Source: Deltaproteobacteria bacterium (lineage in GTDB: Bacteria; Myxococcota; Myxococcia; Myxococcales; SZAS-1). From it: 33,559 nt of DNA. The position numbers were made by a program, and so were the translations under genes. Every line of letters starts with the position of its first letter. Positions within the stretch are counted from its first letter, which is position 1. The DNA lies in assembly GCA_018266075.1 (NCBI GenBank), contig JAFEBB010000079.1:1-33559 (forward strand), in the 5' to 3' direction. This document shows, piece by piece, positions 1 through 7,886 of this stretch. The notes beneath the pieces were generated by a model. That model was not told where the DNA came from. It made no database searches and saw nothing but the letters and a program-made list of their open reading frames with translations.

Positions 1-1
1 T

Positions 2-157
2 TTCATCCAGCAGGACGACGGTGGTGAGGACGTGTTCGTCCACCACACCGCCATCGCGATGGATGGCTTCCGCACCCTGGCCGAGGGCCAGAAGGTGCAG
101 TTCGACGTCGCCAAGGGCCCCAAGGGCCTGCAGGCGTCGAACGTTCGCGCGGCCTGA
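2..157 (+). CDS. Cold-shock domain protein, C-terminal part (5' end outside window)
   Basis: Only the last 51 residues are present. They read as the second half of a CspA-type OB fold. The FVHHTAI segment is the RNP2-like motif, followed by a Gly-rich [14 protein letters not shown] strand pair and a [11 protein letters not shown] tail ending in Ala-Ala-stop. Members of this family are about 65-70 residue single-stranded nucleic-acid chaperones, so roughly the first 17 residues are missing upstream. A strong intrinsic terminator follows 24 bases after the stop, so this looks like the end of a transcript, probably monocistronic. The family call is firm; which Csp paralogue it is cannot be told. 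Confidence 0.93.
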   Translation, partial: FIQQDDGGEDVFVHHTAIAMDGFRTLAEGQKVQFDVAKGPKGLQASNVRAA

Positions 158-180
158 GCCAACGTCGCCACTCCGAAAGG

Positions 181-209
181 GCCCGGCCTCGGATGAGGCC
201 GGGCTTTTT
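181..209 (+). terminator. Rho-independent terminator of the cold-shock gene
   Basis: A perfect 10-bp GC-rich stem (arms 181-190 and 195-204, loop GGAT) is followed directly by five T residues. It lies 24 bases after the stop codon of the cold-shock gene. This is the most canonical terminator in the window. Confidence 0.93.
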
Positions 210-255
210 CATTCGGGTGTAGTGTCCCATTCACGGTCACGCTCTAGGAGGAGCC

Positions 256-444
256 ATGCAGTTCCGTTCGAGCAAGCGTCAGAAGGAGCTTCAGCGCCAG
301 GAGCACCAGAAGGAGAAGGAGGCCAAGAAGGCCGAGCGCGCGAAGGAGAAGGGCGACAAGCCGGCACGCTCCGCCGACTACGACCCGGACATCGCCGGCA
401 TCATCCCCGGGCCGCAGCCCAAGCCGGAAGATGGCCAGCCGTAG
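256..444 (+). CDS. Small Lys/Glu-rich protein of unknown function
   Basis: A 62-residue protein with a very strong Shine-Dalgarno (AGGAGGAG, 246-253) two bases before the ATG. Residues 5-37 are almost entirely charged (Lys, Glu, Arg, Gln) and should form a single amphipathic or coiled helix. The C-terminal third is Pro/Asp-rich with a DPDIAGIIPGPQPK segment. There is no signal peptide, membrane segment or catalytic motif. The gene stands alone between the terminator at 181-209 and a palindromic heptamer array. The strong ribosome site and the neat fit between neighbours argue that it is real. I do not recognise the family. Confidence 0.75.
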   Translation: MQFRSSKRQKELQRQEHQKEKEAKKAERAKEKGDKPARSADYDPDIAGIIPGPQPKPEDGQP

Positions 445-451
445 CGCGTCG

Positions 452-518
452 TTCCTGGTTCCTCGTTGCTGGTTCCTCGTGCGCCACACGCCAGGAACCA
501 GGAACCAGGGACCAGGGA
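452..518. repeat. Palindromic array of heptamers
   Basis: Four tandem 7-mers of the form TTCCTGG/TTCCTCG/TTGCTGG/TTCCTCG (452-479) face four 7-mers of the form CCAGGAA/CCAGGGA (491-518) across an 11-base centre. The segments 451-463 and 493-505 form a perfect 13-bp inverted repeat. It lies between the small gene ending at 444 and the moxR-type gene. It could fold as a long hairpin; there is no T tract after it. Confidence 0.8.
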
Positions 519-564
519 CCGACGGACGGCGACCCGAACGTCCGCGTGTTAGCGTTTCCGCGCC

Positions 565-1380
565 ATGAAAAGCGCGTTCGACAAGTTCCAGGGGACGTCC
601 AGCTACATCACCTCCGAGCCGCTGCGCCACGCGGTGAACGTGGCCCTGGCGCTCGAGCGCCCGCTGCTGGTCCGCGGCGAGCCGGGCACCGGAAAGACGC
701 TGCTCGCTGAGCAGGTTGCCCAGTCGCTTGGGCTGCCGCTCCTCCGCTGGCACGTGAAGAGCACCACCAAGGCCCACGACGGCCTCTACGTCTACGACGC
801 CGTCCAGCGCCTGCACGACTCGCGCTTCGGCGACCACGACGTGCGCGACGTCAAGCGCTACATCAAGCTCGGGCCGCTCGGCCGCGCGCTGCAGAGCGAG
901 AAGCGCGTGGTGCTGCTCATCGACGAGGTGGACAAGGCCGACGTCGAGTTCCCCAACGACCTGCTGCACGAGCTGGACGCGATGCGGTTCACCATCGGCG
1001 AGACCGGCGAGGAGATCGTCGCGCGGGAGCGACCGTTCGTGGTCATCACCTCCAACAACGAGAAGGAATTACCCGACGCGTTCTTGCGCCGGTGCATCTT
1101 CCACTACATCGAGTTCCCCGATCGCGAGCTGATGCGCCAGATCGTGAAGGTCCACCACCCGGACCTCGAGGCCCGCGTGCTCGACCAGGCCCTCGACGTG
1201 TTCTTCGAGCTGCGCGACACGCCGCGGCTGCGCAAGCGCCCCTCGACCAGCGAGCTCATCGACTGGATCTCCGCGCTGCGCCGCTCGGGCGTGGACCTCG
1301 CGCGCGTGGGCGGCGGGATTCCCTTCCTGGGCACGCTGCTCAAGACCGAGCAGGACGTCCAGGCGGTGCTCAAGAACTGA
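565..1380 (+). CDS. MoxR-family AAA+ ATPase
   Basis: A 271-residue AAA+ ATPase of the MoxR type. Walker A is GEPGTGKT (residues 38-45) and Walker B is LLIDEVDKAD (about 117-126). A sensor-1/arginine region follows (VVITSNNEKELPDAFLRRC, about 157-175), as does the C-terminal helical lid. MoxR ATPases act as chaperones that remodel or activate targets, usually together with a von Willebrand A (VWA) partner. Here the gene is followed after 7 bases by a CoxE-like VWA gene, the standard pairing, so the two are almost certainly co-transcribed. No good Shine-Dalgarno precedes the ATG. The substrate cannot be told: no cox, methanol dehydrogenase or other target operon is adjacent. Confidence 0.93.
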   Translation: MKSAFDKFQGTSSYITSEPLRHAVNVALALERPLLVRGEPGTGKTLLAEQVAQSLGLPLLRWHVKSTTKAHDGLYVYDAVQRLHDSRFGDHDVRDVKRYIKLGPLGRALQSEKRVVLLIDEVDKADVEFPNDLLHELDAMRFTIGETGEEIVARERPFVVITSNNEKELPDAFLRRCIFHYIEFPDRELMRQIVKVHHPDLEARVLDQALDVFFELRDTPRLRKRPSTSELIDWISALRRSGVDLARVGGGIPFLGTLLKTEQDVQAVLKN

Positions 1381-1387
1381 GCGCGCC

Positions 1388-2575
<1,188 letters not shown>

Positions 2576-2632
2576 CCCGGACGGGTTAGTGGGGCTTCTA
2601 GAATTTCTCTGGCAACATGCGCGTCGCAAAGT

Positions 2633-2650
2633 CGCCGGCACGAGCCGGCG
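2633..2650 (+). other. GC hairpin before the secreted Ala/Lys-rich protein gene
   Basis: A 7-bp perfect stem (2633-2639 with 2644-2650, loop ACGA) lies 58 bases after the VWA gene and 31 bases before the next ATG. It has no T tract. It may be a weak terminator of the MoxR/VWA unit or part of the leader of the next gene. Confidence 0.4.
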
Positions 2651-2681
2651 CATTCGGCGCTCGCGCGCCAGGAGACAGACC

Positions 2682-2963
2682 ATGAAGCGCGTCCTCGGGT
2701 TGGCGATGGCAGTGGGCATCTTCGGTTCTTCGGCGGTGGCGATGGCGGCCGATGCCCCGGCCCCTGCCAAGACGGAGGCTCCGGCCACGGCGAAGACCGC
2801 CGCCGCGAAGACCGCCGCGAAGGCACCGGCCAAGACCGCGACCAAGGCGAAGGCCAAGGACGAGAAGGCCGCGGGCGCCAAGCCCACGGTGCAGCCCACC
2901 CAGGGCGCGGCGAGCAAGGCCGGCGGCGGCGCCGGCGCGGCGAAGATGGAGGGCGGCGAGTAA
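2682..2963 (+). CDS. Secreted Ala/Lys/Pro-rich low-complexity protein
   Basis: A 93-residue protein. The start chosen is the ATG after AGGAGA (2670-2675); an upstream in-frame extension would spoil the signal peptide. Residues 1-23 are a classical signal peptide (MKRVLG..., hydrophobic core, AMA-A cleavage). The mature part is an irregular repeat of Ala, Lys, Thr and Pro (AKT/AAK/KAK units) that looks like a histone-H1-type tail, ending in a Gly-rich stretch and EGGE. No domain is recognised. As it is exported, the basic tail may bind envelope polyanions such as polysaccharide or LPS; that is inference. A bidirectional terminator follows. Confidence 0.75.
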   Translation: MKRVLGLAMAVGIFGSSAVAMAADAPAPAKTEAPATAKTAAAKTAAKAPAKTATKAKAKDEKAAGAKPTVQPTQGAASKAGGGAGAAKMEGGE

Positions 2964-2989
2964 TCGCGCTCACGCTTCGCTGAAACACG

Positions 2990-3019
2990 AAGGCCGCCCG
3001 GTGCAAACCGGACGGCCTT
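2990..3019. terminator. Bidirectional terminator between convergent genes
   Basis: A 13-bp stem with one mismatch (2990-3002 and 3007-3019, loop GCAA) lies between the stop of the secreted Ala/Lys-rich gene (2963) and the stop of the Cys-repeat lipoprotein (3042). A short T-rich run follows on the + strand only. Confidence 0.7.
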
Positions 3020-3041
3020 CTGATCTTTCAAGCGCTCGCGG

Positions 3042-4412
3042 CTACTGGCAGGTGCCGTTGATGCACGAGCCGCCATCGCAGTCGACGTTGGTGCGGCATG
3101 CCAGGCCCGCGTCGACGCCGCCCGTGGTCCCGCCGCTTCCCGACGTGCCGCTGGTGCCGGTGGTGTTGGCGGGGAACTCGCAGATCCCGCCGATGCACGA
3201 CTGGCCCGTGGCGCAGTCCGAGTCGGTGTTGCAGCTACCGCCCGTCGTGCCACCGGTGGTGGTGCCCGAGCCGGTGGTGCCGCTCGACGCCGGCTGGCAG
3301 ACGAGGTTCACGCACGCGTCGCCCGAGGGGCAGTCCGAGTCGGCGCGGCAGGGCGCCGGGCCCGCGTCGACGCCGCTCGTGCCCGACGTTCCGGTGGTGC
3401 TCGAGGTCCCGGTGCTGCCGATGGGCTGGCAGACGAGGTTGATGCAGGCGTCGCCCGAGGGGCAGTCCGAGTCGGCGCGGCAGGGCGACGGTCCAGCATC
3501 GACGCCGCTGGTGCCCGAGGTGCCGGTGGTGCTCGACGACGCGCCAATGCACTGGCCGCTGGAGCAGACCTGGCCTGTGGCGCAATCGCTGTCCGCGGTG
3601 CAGCCGCTGCCGGTGGTGCCCGTGGTGCTCGACGCACCCGCGGTGCAGACGCCGTTCACGCAGCTCTGGCCGGTGGCGCAGTCGCTGTCGGTGCGGCAGA
3701 CGTTACCGGTGGTGCCCGAGGTGCCGGTGGTGCTCGACGCGGCCGCGCCGCAGACGCCGTTGACGCAGCTCTGACCGGTGGCGCAGTCGCTGTCGGTGCG
3801 GCAGGCGTTGCCGGTGGTGCCCGAGCTGCCGTTGGTGCTCGAGGTGCCCGTCGTGCTGGGCGAGACGCAGGTGTTGGACACGCAGGTCTGGCCGCTGGCG
3901 CAGTCGCTGTCGGTGCTGCAGCCGCTCGTGGTGGCGGGCTGGTAGCGGGTGAAGCCGGTCACGCTGAACGAGACGTGGTGCGCGACCGAGTCGATGCTGA
4001 GCTGCTCGTGGTTGAAGTGCAGGCGCGTGCCATCGGACTCCTCGCCCTCGACCACCAGCTCGGCCTCGCTGCCGCCGCTGGGAAGCGCGTAGTCGAGGGT
4101 CACGCTGGCGGGCGTGGCGAAGTGGGTGCCATCGGGGCCGAACTCCACCGTCGGGCCGGCGCCGGTCGCTGCCGACGAGATGTCGTTCTCGGCCACGGTG
4201 ATGGTGATGGTGGTGTCCTGCGAGAGCGAATTGGGCGGGATGGTGATGGACGTGCCCGCGAGCGCCGCGTCGTCCGACGCGCTGACGGTGATGGTGCCGC
4301 CCTGCGAGGCCGAGATGGCCTGCGACTTCACGTAGCGGCTGCCGACCTGCGAGTTGCCGCCACAGCCGAGCGCGCCCAACAAGCCGAGCCCGACGAGGAT
4401 CTTCCGCGACAT
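3042..4412 (-). CDS. Lipoprotein with ZU5-like domain and eight Cys-rich repeats
   Basis: A 456-residue predicted lipoprotein. The start is the ATG with AGGAGG nine bases upstream rather than a GTG 14 codons earlier. The lipobox ends ALGC at about residue 17. Residues about 28-155 resemble a ZU5-type beta domain (GGTITV..., IPPNSL, VEFGPDGTHF, VTLDYALP). Eight repeats of the form CxxDSDCxxGxxCxxxxC follow, separated by Ser/Thr/Gly linkers; the last repeat is shortened and ends the protein. Each repeat can form disulfides, so the protein should project from the envelope as a beaded stalk. A motif upstream matches one before the ECF sigma gene at 6905, so this is a candidate sigma target. The ligand is unknown. 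Confidence 0.85.
   Translation of the reverse strand: MSRKILVGLGLLGALGCGGNSQVGSRYVKSQAISASQGGTITVSASDDAALAGTSITIPPNSLSQDTTITITVAENDISSAATGAGPTVEFGPDGTHFATPASVTLDYALPSGGSEAELVVEGEESDGTRLHFNHEQLSIDSVAHHVSFSVTGFTRYQPATTSGCSTDSDCASGQTCVSNTCVSPSTTGTSSTNGSSGTTGNACRTDSDCATGQSCVNGVCGAAASSTTGTSGTTGNVCRTDSDCATGQSCVNGVCTAGASSTTGTTGSGCTADSDCATGQVCSSGQCIGASSSTTGTSGTSGVDAGPSPCRADSDCPSGDACINLVCQPIGSTGTSSTTGTSGTSGVDAGPAPCRADSDCPSGDACVNLVCQPASSGTTGSGTTTGGTTGGSCNTDSDCATGQSCIGGICEFPANTTGTSGTSGSGGTTGGVDAGLACRTNVDCDGGSCINGTCQ
3045..3920 (-). repeat. Eight-unit Cys-rich coding repeat array
   Basis: This is the DNA encoding the eight CxxDSDC-type units and their Ser/Thr/Gly linkers. Neighbouring units are near-identical at DNA level; the pair around 3310-3345 and 3430-3484 share long stretches around CAGTCCGAGTCGGCGCGGCA. 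This makes the array a likely site for unit gain or loss by recombination. Confidence 0.8.
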
Positions 4413-4440
4413 GGTGAGCCTCCTGTGCTGCGTTCGCGCG

Positions 4441-4474
4441 GTGAATGGCTCCACGCCCGGCCACCTTCAAGAAA
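4441..4474 (-). promoter_or_regulatory. Candidate ECF-sigma promoter of the Cys-repeat lipoprotein
   Basis: On the minus strand, TTTTCTTGAAGGTGG (-35-like core at 4461-4470) is followed about 14 bases later by CCATTCACC. The same pair, with one base difference in spacing and one in the second box, occurs before the sigma gene (6914-6950). The start codon lies 28 bases downstream of the second box with its own AGGAGG. This is inferred only from the shared sequence. Confidence 0.5.
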
Positions 4475-4491
4475 AGAATTCGCGCCCGAAA

Positions 4492-6285
4492 TCAGCGCCC
4501 CAGCGCCTGCTCCACCTCGGCCCGCCGCGGGCCTTGCGGATGGCGCTCGAGGTACGCGCGCAGCGAGGCCTCGGCGCCCGCGAGATCGCCCGACTGGCGC
4601 TGACAGAACGCGGTGAAGAAGAGCGCCTCGGCAGCGGAGGGCGTGCCCTCGAGCTTGCGGTAGTCGTCGATGGCTTCGGACCAGTCGCGGCGATCGCGGT
4701 GCAGGTTGGCGCGCAAGAGCCGCATCTCGTGGGCGCGCTCGCTGCCAGGGTAGTGCGCGAGGAACCCGTCGAGCGACTCCAGCGCGGCGCCTGGCTTCTG
4801 CAGCGCGAGCTGGACCTCGATGGTGGAGATCGCCACCTCCTGGTTCAGCGCGCCGCGCGGGTAGCTCGACTGGTAGCGCTCGAAGGCATCCAGCGCGCCG
4901 GGCAGATCGCCCAGGCTCCGCTGACGCAGCCGGCCCAATTCGTAGAGCGCGAGATCCGCGCGCGGCTCGTGCGCGTCGACGACCTGCTGCAAGAGCCCCG
5001 CGGCCTCGCGCGCGTGACCCTGCTGCGCCAGCTCCAGCGCGCGCGCGTAGTGATCCACCGGCGGTGCGGGCGTCGGGAGCGGCGTGGGCTCGGCGCGGAC
5101 GATGACTGGAACCTCGGGCGCGGCGACTGGCGCGGGCGGGACGGGCGCGGGCGTGGGCACCGGCGGCGTCTCGACGGCGGTCGGCTTGGGCTCGATGGGC
5201 TGAGTTCGCGTCGGCTCGCGGTGCGGTATCTCGACGTGCGGCGCGGGGCGCTCGACCTTGGGCGCCGCAGCGACGACGACCGGAGCCGGCGTCACGTCGA
5301 CCTTCGCGGATTCGGGCTTGACGGGTGCAGCCTCGCTCTTCGCGGGCGCTGCGAGCCGCACCACGGAAGGCTCGCCTGCGCGCACGCGCGTCTCGAGCTC
5401 CACCTTGCCCGAGCTCGAATCTGCCGTGATGCGATGCACGCCTTCGCTCGCGAGGACGCTCGTCGGGGCGGGACCGAGCGCCGCGCCGTCCATGGCGACG
5501 CGGAAGTCGCGCTCGCCCTCCACCCGAACCTCGCTGCGCGCGCCGCCGCCGCCCACCGCCTCGAGCAGCGCGACCACTTCGGTGGTCACGATGCTCGCGG
5601 CGACGGCGTCCGGGGCATTGCTGCGCCAACGCTGACCGGCGCTCACCCGCCAACGGAGGTCGCCGCGCGAGGCTTCGACCGCGCCCGAGGCCACGTCCAC
5701 CACGGTCTCGCCCGCCGCGTCGAGGCGGACCTCGTAGGTTGAATTCTCTCCGCGCAGCACCTGCTCGCCCGACTGGAGCACCACGTCGCTCGAGGGCGTG
5801 TGCAGCGCGAGCTTGCCCGCGGTGAGCCGAAGCCGGGTGGGGCCATCCAGGGCGATGGTGGTGTCTGCGTCGAGCGCCGCGGCGGCCCGACCGAGCTCGA
5901 GGACTGCCCGCGCGCTGGCTCCCGTGTGCAGTCGGCTCCCCGGAGCGAGCACCTGGCCCGCGTGCGCGGCGATGTCGGCCTGCGGCGGCGTCCCGAGAAC
6001 TACGTCGCCTGCGGCGAGCGTCAGCACTGCCTCGGGGACCGGATGTGGCGCAGAGATGCCGCGCCAGACCAGGAACACCAGCGCCGCCGAGCCCGCAGCC
6101 GCCAGTGCCATGCGGAAGAACGGCGGACGCTGCGGCTGCACCCGCTCCGCCTCGAGCCGGCGCCACACGCGCTCGCGTGCGAGGTCGTCGCGAACGGGCT
6201 CGCCGAGCCGCGCGAGGAGCTCGGCGCTCTGGCGGTCGGCGGGCTCGGCGCCGTCCACGAGCCGCTGCGGGTCGTGCTGGCTCAT
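4492..6285 (-). CDS. Membrane FecR-domain / TPR protein, putative regulator of the adjacent ECF sigma
   Basis: A 597-residue protein whose ATG overlaps the sigma stop (ATGA), which implies translational coupling. The N-terminal 50 residues are cytoplasmic and helical (RVWRRLEAERV). One membrane helix spans about 56-74. A FecR-type beta domain follows (about 90-225: AGDVVLGTP, GSRLHTGASARAVLEL, GKLALH, VSAGQRW), then a PEGA-like segment (about 260-310). A Pro/Ala/Val linker (about 315-425) leads to C-terminal TPR helices (about 430-597). FecR proteins gate ECF factors across the inner membrane, so this is likely the anti-sigma or sensor, with the TPR part in the periplasm binding partners. No zinc HxxxCxxC motif is seen, so it is not a ZAS-type anti-sigma. 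Confidence 0.85.
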   Translation of the reverse strand: MSQHDPQRLVDGAEPADRQSAELLARLGEPVRDDLARERVWRRLEAERVQPQRPPFFRMALAAAGSAALVFLVWRGISAPHPVPEAVLTLAAGDVVLGTPPQADIAAHAGQVLAPGSRLHTGASARAVLELGRAAAALDADTTIALDGPTRLRLTAGKLALHTPSSDVVLQSGEQVLRGENSTYEVRLDAAGETVVDVASGAVEASRGDLRWRVSAGQRWRSNAPDAVAASIVTTEVVALLEAVGGGGARSEVRVEGERDFRVAMDGAALGPAPTSVLASEGVHRITADSSSGKVELETRVRAGEPSVVRLAAPAKSEAAPVKPESAKVDVTPAPVVVAAAPKVERPAPHVEIPHREPTRTQPIEPKPTAVETPPVPTPAPVPPAPVAAPEVPVIVRAEPTPLPTPAPPVDHYARALELAQQGHAREAAGLLQQVVDAHEPRADLALYELGRLRQRSLGDLPGALDAFERYQSSYPRGALNQEVAISTIEVQLALQKPGAALESLDGFLAHYPGSERAHEMRLLRANLHRDRRDWSEAIDDYRKLEGTPSAAEALFFTAFCQRQSGDLAGAEASLRAYLERHPQGPRRAEVEQALGR

Positions 6286-6905
6286 GACGACTCCTCCATC
6301 ACGCCGATGCGCCGGCCGATGCGCGCGAACTCCTTGCGCGCGTGAAACAGCCGCGTCCAGACCGTGTCCACCGGGCAGTCCACGCGTCGAGCGATCTCCT
6401 CGCCGGAGAGGCCCTCGATCTCGAAGAGCACGAACACCTCGCGCTTCTTGGGCTTCATGCGCTCGAGGATGCGCGACACCTGGGCTTGCGCTTGCGCCTG
6501 CTGGAGCTGGGCCTCGGGCGTGGGGCCGCGCGCGACCTCAGCCTCGGGATCTGCCGCTGGGCCGAAGATGCTCATGAGCGCGCTGCGCACGCGGCGCCGG
6601 CGGTGGTGATCGGTCACCACGTTCGCGCAGATTCGATAGAGCCAGGTGGTGAGCTGACCTTCGTGGAAGCGATCCAGCTTGCGGAAGGCGATGGCGAACA
6701 CGTCGTGGGCCACGTCGTCGAGCTCGGCGGGCGGCGTGCCCAGGTTGCGCGCGGTGCGGTGCACGAAGTCGAAGTGCGCGGCGTAGAGCGAGCGCCACGC
6801 CGCCGCGTCGCCCGAGCGGCAGCGGGCAACGAGCGCGAGCGTGCGCGCATCGTCGGCCTCGGGAGGCGCGGGCGTGGGGTCCACCTTGAGCATCACGAGC
6901 AGCAT
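6282..6905 (-). CDS. ECF-type RNA polymerase sigma factor
   Basis: A 207-residue sigma-70 family factor with only regions 2 and 4. Region 2 includes DVAHDVFAIAFRKLDRF and TWLYRICANVVTDHHRRRR. After a short acidic linker, region 4 runs KKREVFVLFEIEGLSGEEIARRVDCPVDTVWTRLFHARKEF, with a clear helix-turn-helix. There is no long C-terminal extension. It is coupled by a 4-base overlap to the FecR/TPR gene. Two starts are possible: the ATG at 6905, and an ATG at 6893 giving MLKVDPT. If the upstream motif is its promoter, transcription would begin almost at 6905, favouring 6893 or near-leaderless translation. It probably controls its own operon and the lipoprotein at 3042. Confidence 0.92.
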   Translation of the reverse strand: MLLVMLKVDPTPAPPEADDARTLALVARCRSGDAAAWRSLYAAHFDFVHRTARNLGTPPAELDDVAHDVFAIAFRKLDRFHEGQLTTWLYRICANVVTDHHRRRRVRSALMSIFGPAADPEAEVARGPTPEAQLQQAQAQAQVSRILERMKPKKREVFVLFEIEGLSGEEIARRVDCPVDTVWTRLFHARKEFARIGRRIGVMEESS

Positions 6906-6913
6906 GGCGCGCA

Positions 6914-6950
6914 GGTGGATGGTGCGGCCAGCCTCCCACCTTCAAAAAAA
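6914..6950 (-). promoter_or_regulatory. Candidate autoregulated ECF promoter
   Basis: On the minus strand, TTTTTTTGAAGGTGG (core 6936-6945) plus CCATCCACC (6914-6922) repeat the pair seen before the lipoprotein gene at 3042-4412. The TGA inside the core is the stop codon of the upstream barrel gene. Spacing between boxes is typical of ECF promoters, but the -35 sequence lacks the common GGAAC. Confidence 0.5.
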
Positions 6951-7886
6951 GAGCTTGGACAGCCCGAGCGAGATCCCGCCGTCAAAACGGCTGCTTGGAT
7001 AGAGGTCCGCTGAGCCGTCCACGCTGTACGTGGTGGTGCTGGCATAGACGCGCCCGTCCGCGCGCAGCGTGAGCGCGATGCGAGCCGGGAGGCCGAGCTC
7101 GTACGCCGCGCGCGCGCCAAGGAATGGAATCGTCGTCGTGGCAGGCGCGTCATGAAATACGCGCGCTCCGCTTGCGCTGACGCTTTCCAGCGCCACGCCC
7201 GGCCCGGCGTCGAGCACCAGCGCGCCAGGCCCGAGCGGCCGAACCCAACCGGCGACGAGCTCCGCACGGCCGGCGGTGGCGCTCAGCGTCCCCGGTCCGG
7301 TCGTGTCGTCCGGTAGGCCCTTGAGCGCCCTCGACTCCGACGTCGAGCCTGCGATCGCGAGCTCCAGCCGCAGCGCGCCGCGCTGCACACCACCGCCGAG
7401 CTCCACCATCGGCCGAAGCGCGAGCAGCCCGCTCTCCACGCCGCCCGCGAGCTCCAGCACGCCGAACCACGGCACGGGCGGCGTCGGCGGCTCTGGCGGC
7501 GGAAGCGGAGCGATCACCGCCGGCCCGCCCTTCCAGTTCACCTCGATCAAATAGCGGTCGACCATCAGCGCTGCGGTGTCCGCCAACGCCACGCAGTCGG
7601 CGCCGGGGTCGGGCAGGGCGCGCTGAAGCGGCGAGTCGCCGGCGCCTCGGACCTGCAGGCTCCACTGGCCCGGTCCGCGCTCGACGTTGACGGCCACGTC
7701 CCCGGCAGTCACCTCGCCGCCTGCGCGCACCTCGTCGGCCGGCCGCCGCAGGTGGATCGCGGCCACGAGCTTCTCTGCGCTGCAGCTCGCAGGGTCCGCG
7801 GGGAGTGCCACCCGAATGGTCGACGCGCGTGCGTTGGGCGCGGCGAGCGTCGCCGCGAGCGCCAACCAGCGGCAAAGCTTGCTCAG
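6942..7886 (-). CDS. Predicted outer-membrane beta-barrel protein
   Basis: About 314 residues. No ATG or GTG fits. The best start is a CTG whose last two bases lie in the stop of the upstream gene (CTGA overlap); a TTG seven codons later is the alternative. A signal peptide follows (LCRWLALAATLAAPNARA-S). The middle is a soluble domain with a Pro-rich hinge (PPPEPPTPPVPW, about 180). The C-terminal half alternates polar and hydrophobic strands (VELGGGVQRGALRLELAIAG, PARIALTLRADGRVYAS) and ends LSKLFF; a terminal Phe is the usual barrel-assembly signal. It sits directly upstream of the sigma gene, suggesting a shared envelope role. I do not recognise a named family. Confidence 0.7.
   Translation of the reverse strand: MSKLCRWLALAATLAAPNARASTIRVALPADPASCSAEKLVAAIHLRRPADEVRAGGEVTAGDVAVNVERGPGQWSLQVRGAGDSPLQRALPDPGADCVALADTAALMVDRYLIEVNWKGGPAVIAPLPPPEPPTPPVPWFGVLELAGGVESGLLALRPMVELGGGVQRGALRLELAIAGSTSESRALKGLPDDTTGPGTLSATAGRAELVAGWVRPLGPGALVLDAGPGVALESVSASGARVFHDAPATTTIPFLGARAAYELGLPARIALTLRADGRVYASTTTYSVDGSADLYPSSRFDGGISLGLSKLFF

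Noticed and set aside
2752-3774. A long plus-strand frame, rich in Pro, Val and Thr
   Set aside because: It is the antisense of the Cys-repeat lipoprotein gene (3042-4412); no signal, start site or domain. GC-rich third positions keep such frames open.
3045-3920. CRISPR array
   Set aside because: The repeats are in frame, encode Cys-rich units and vary in length with coding linkers; no palindromic repeat with unique spacers.
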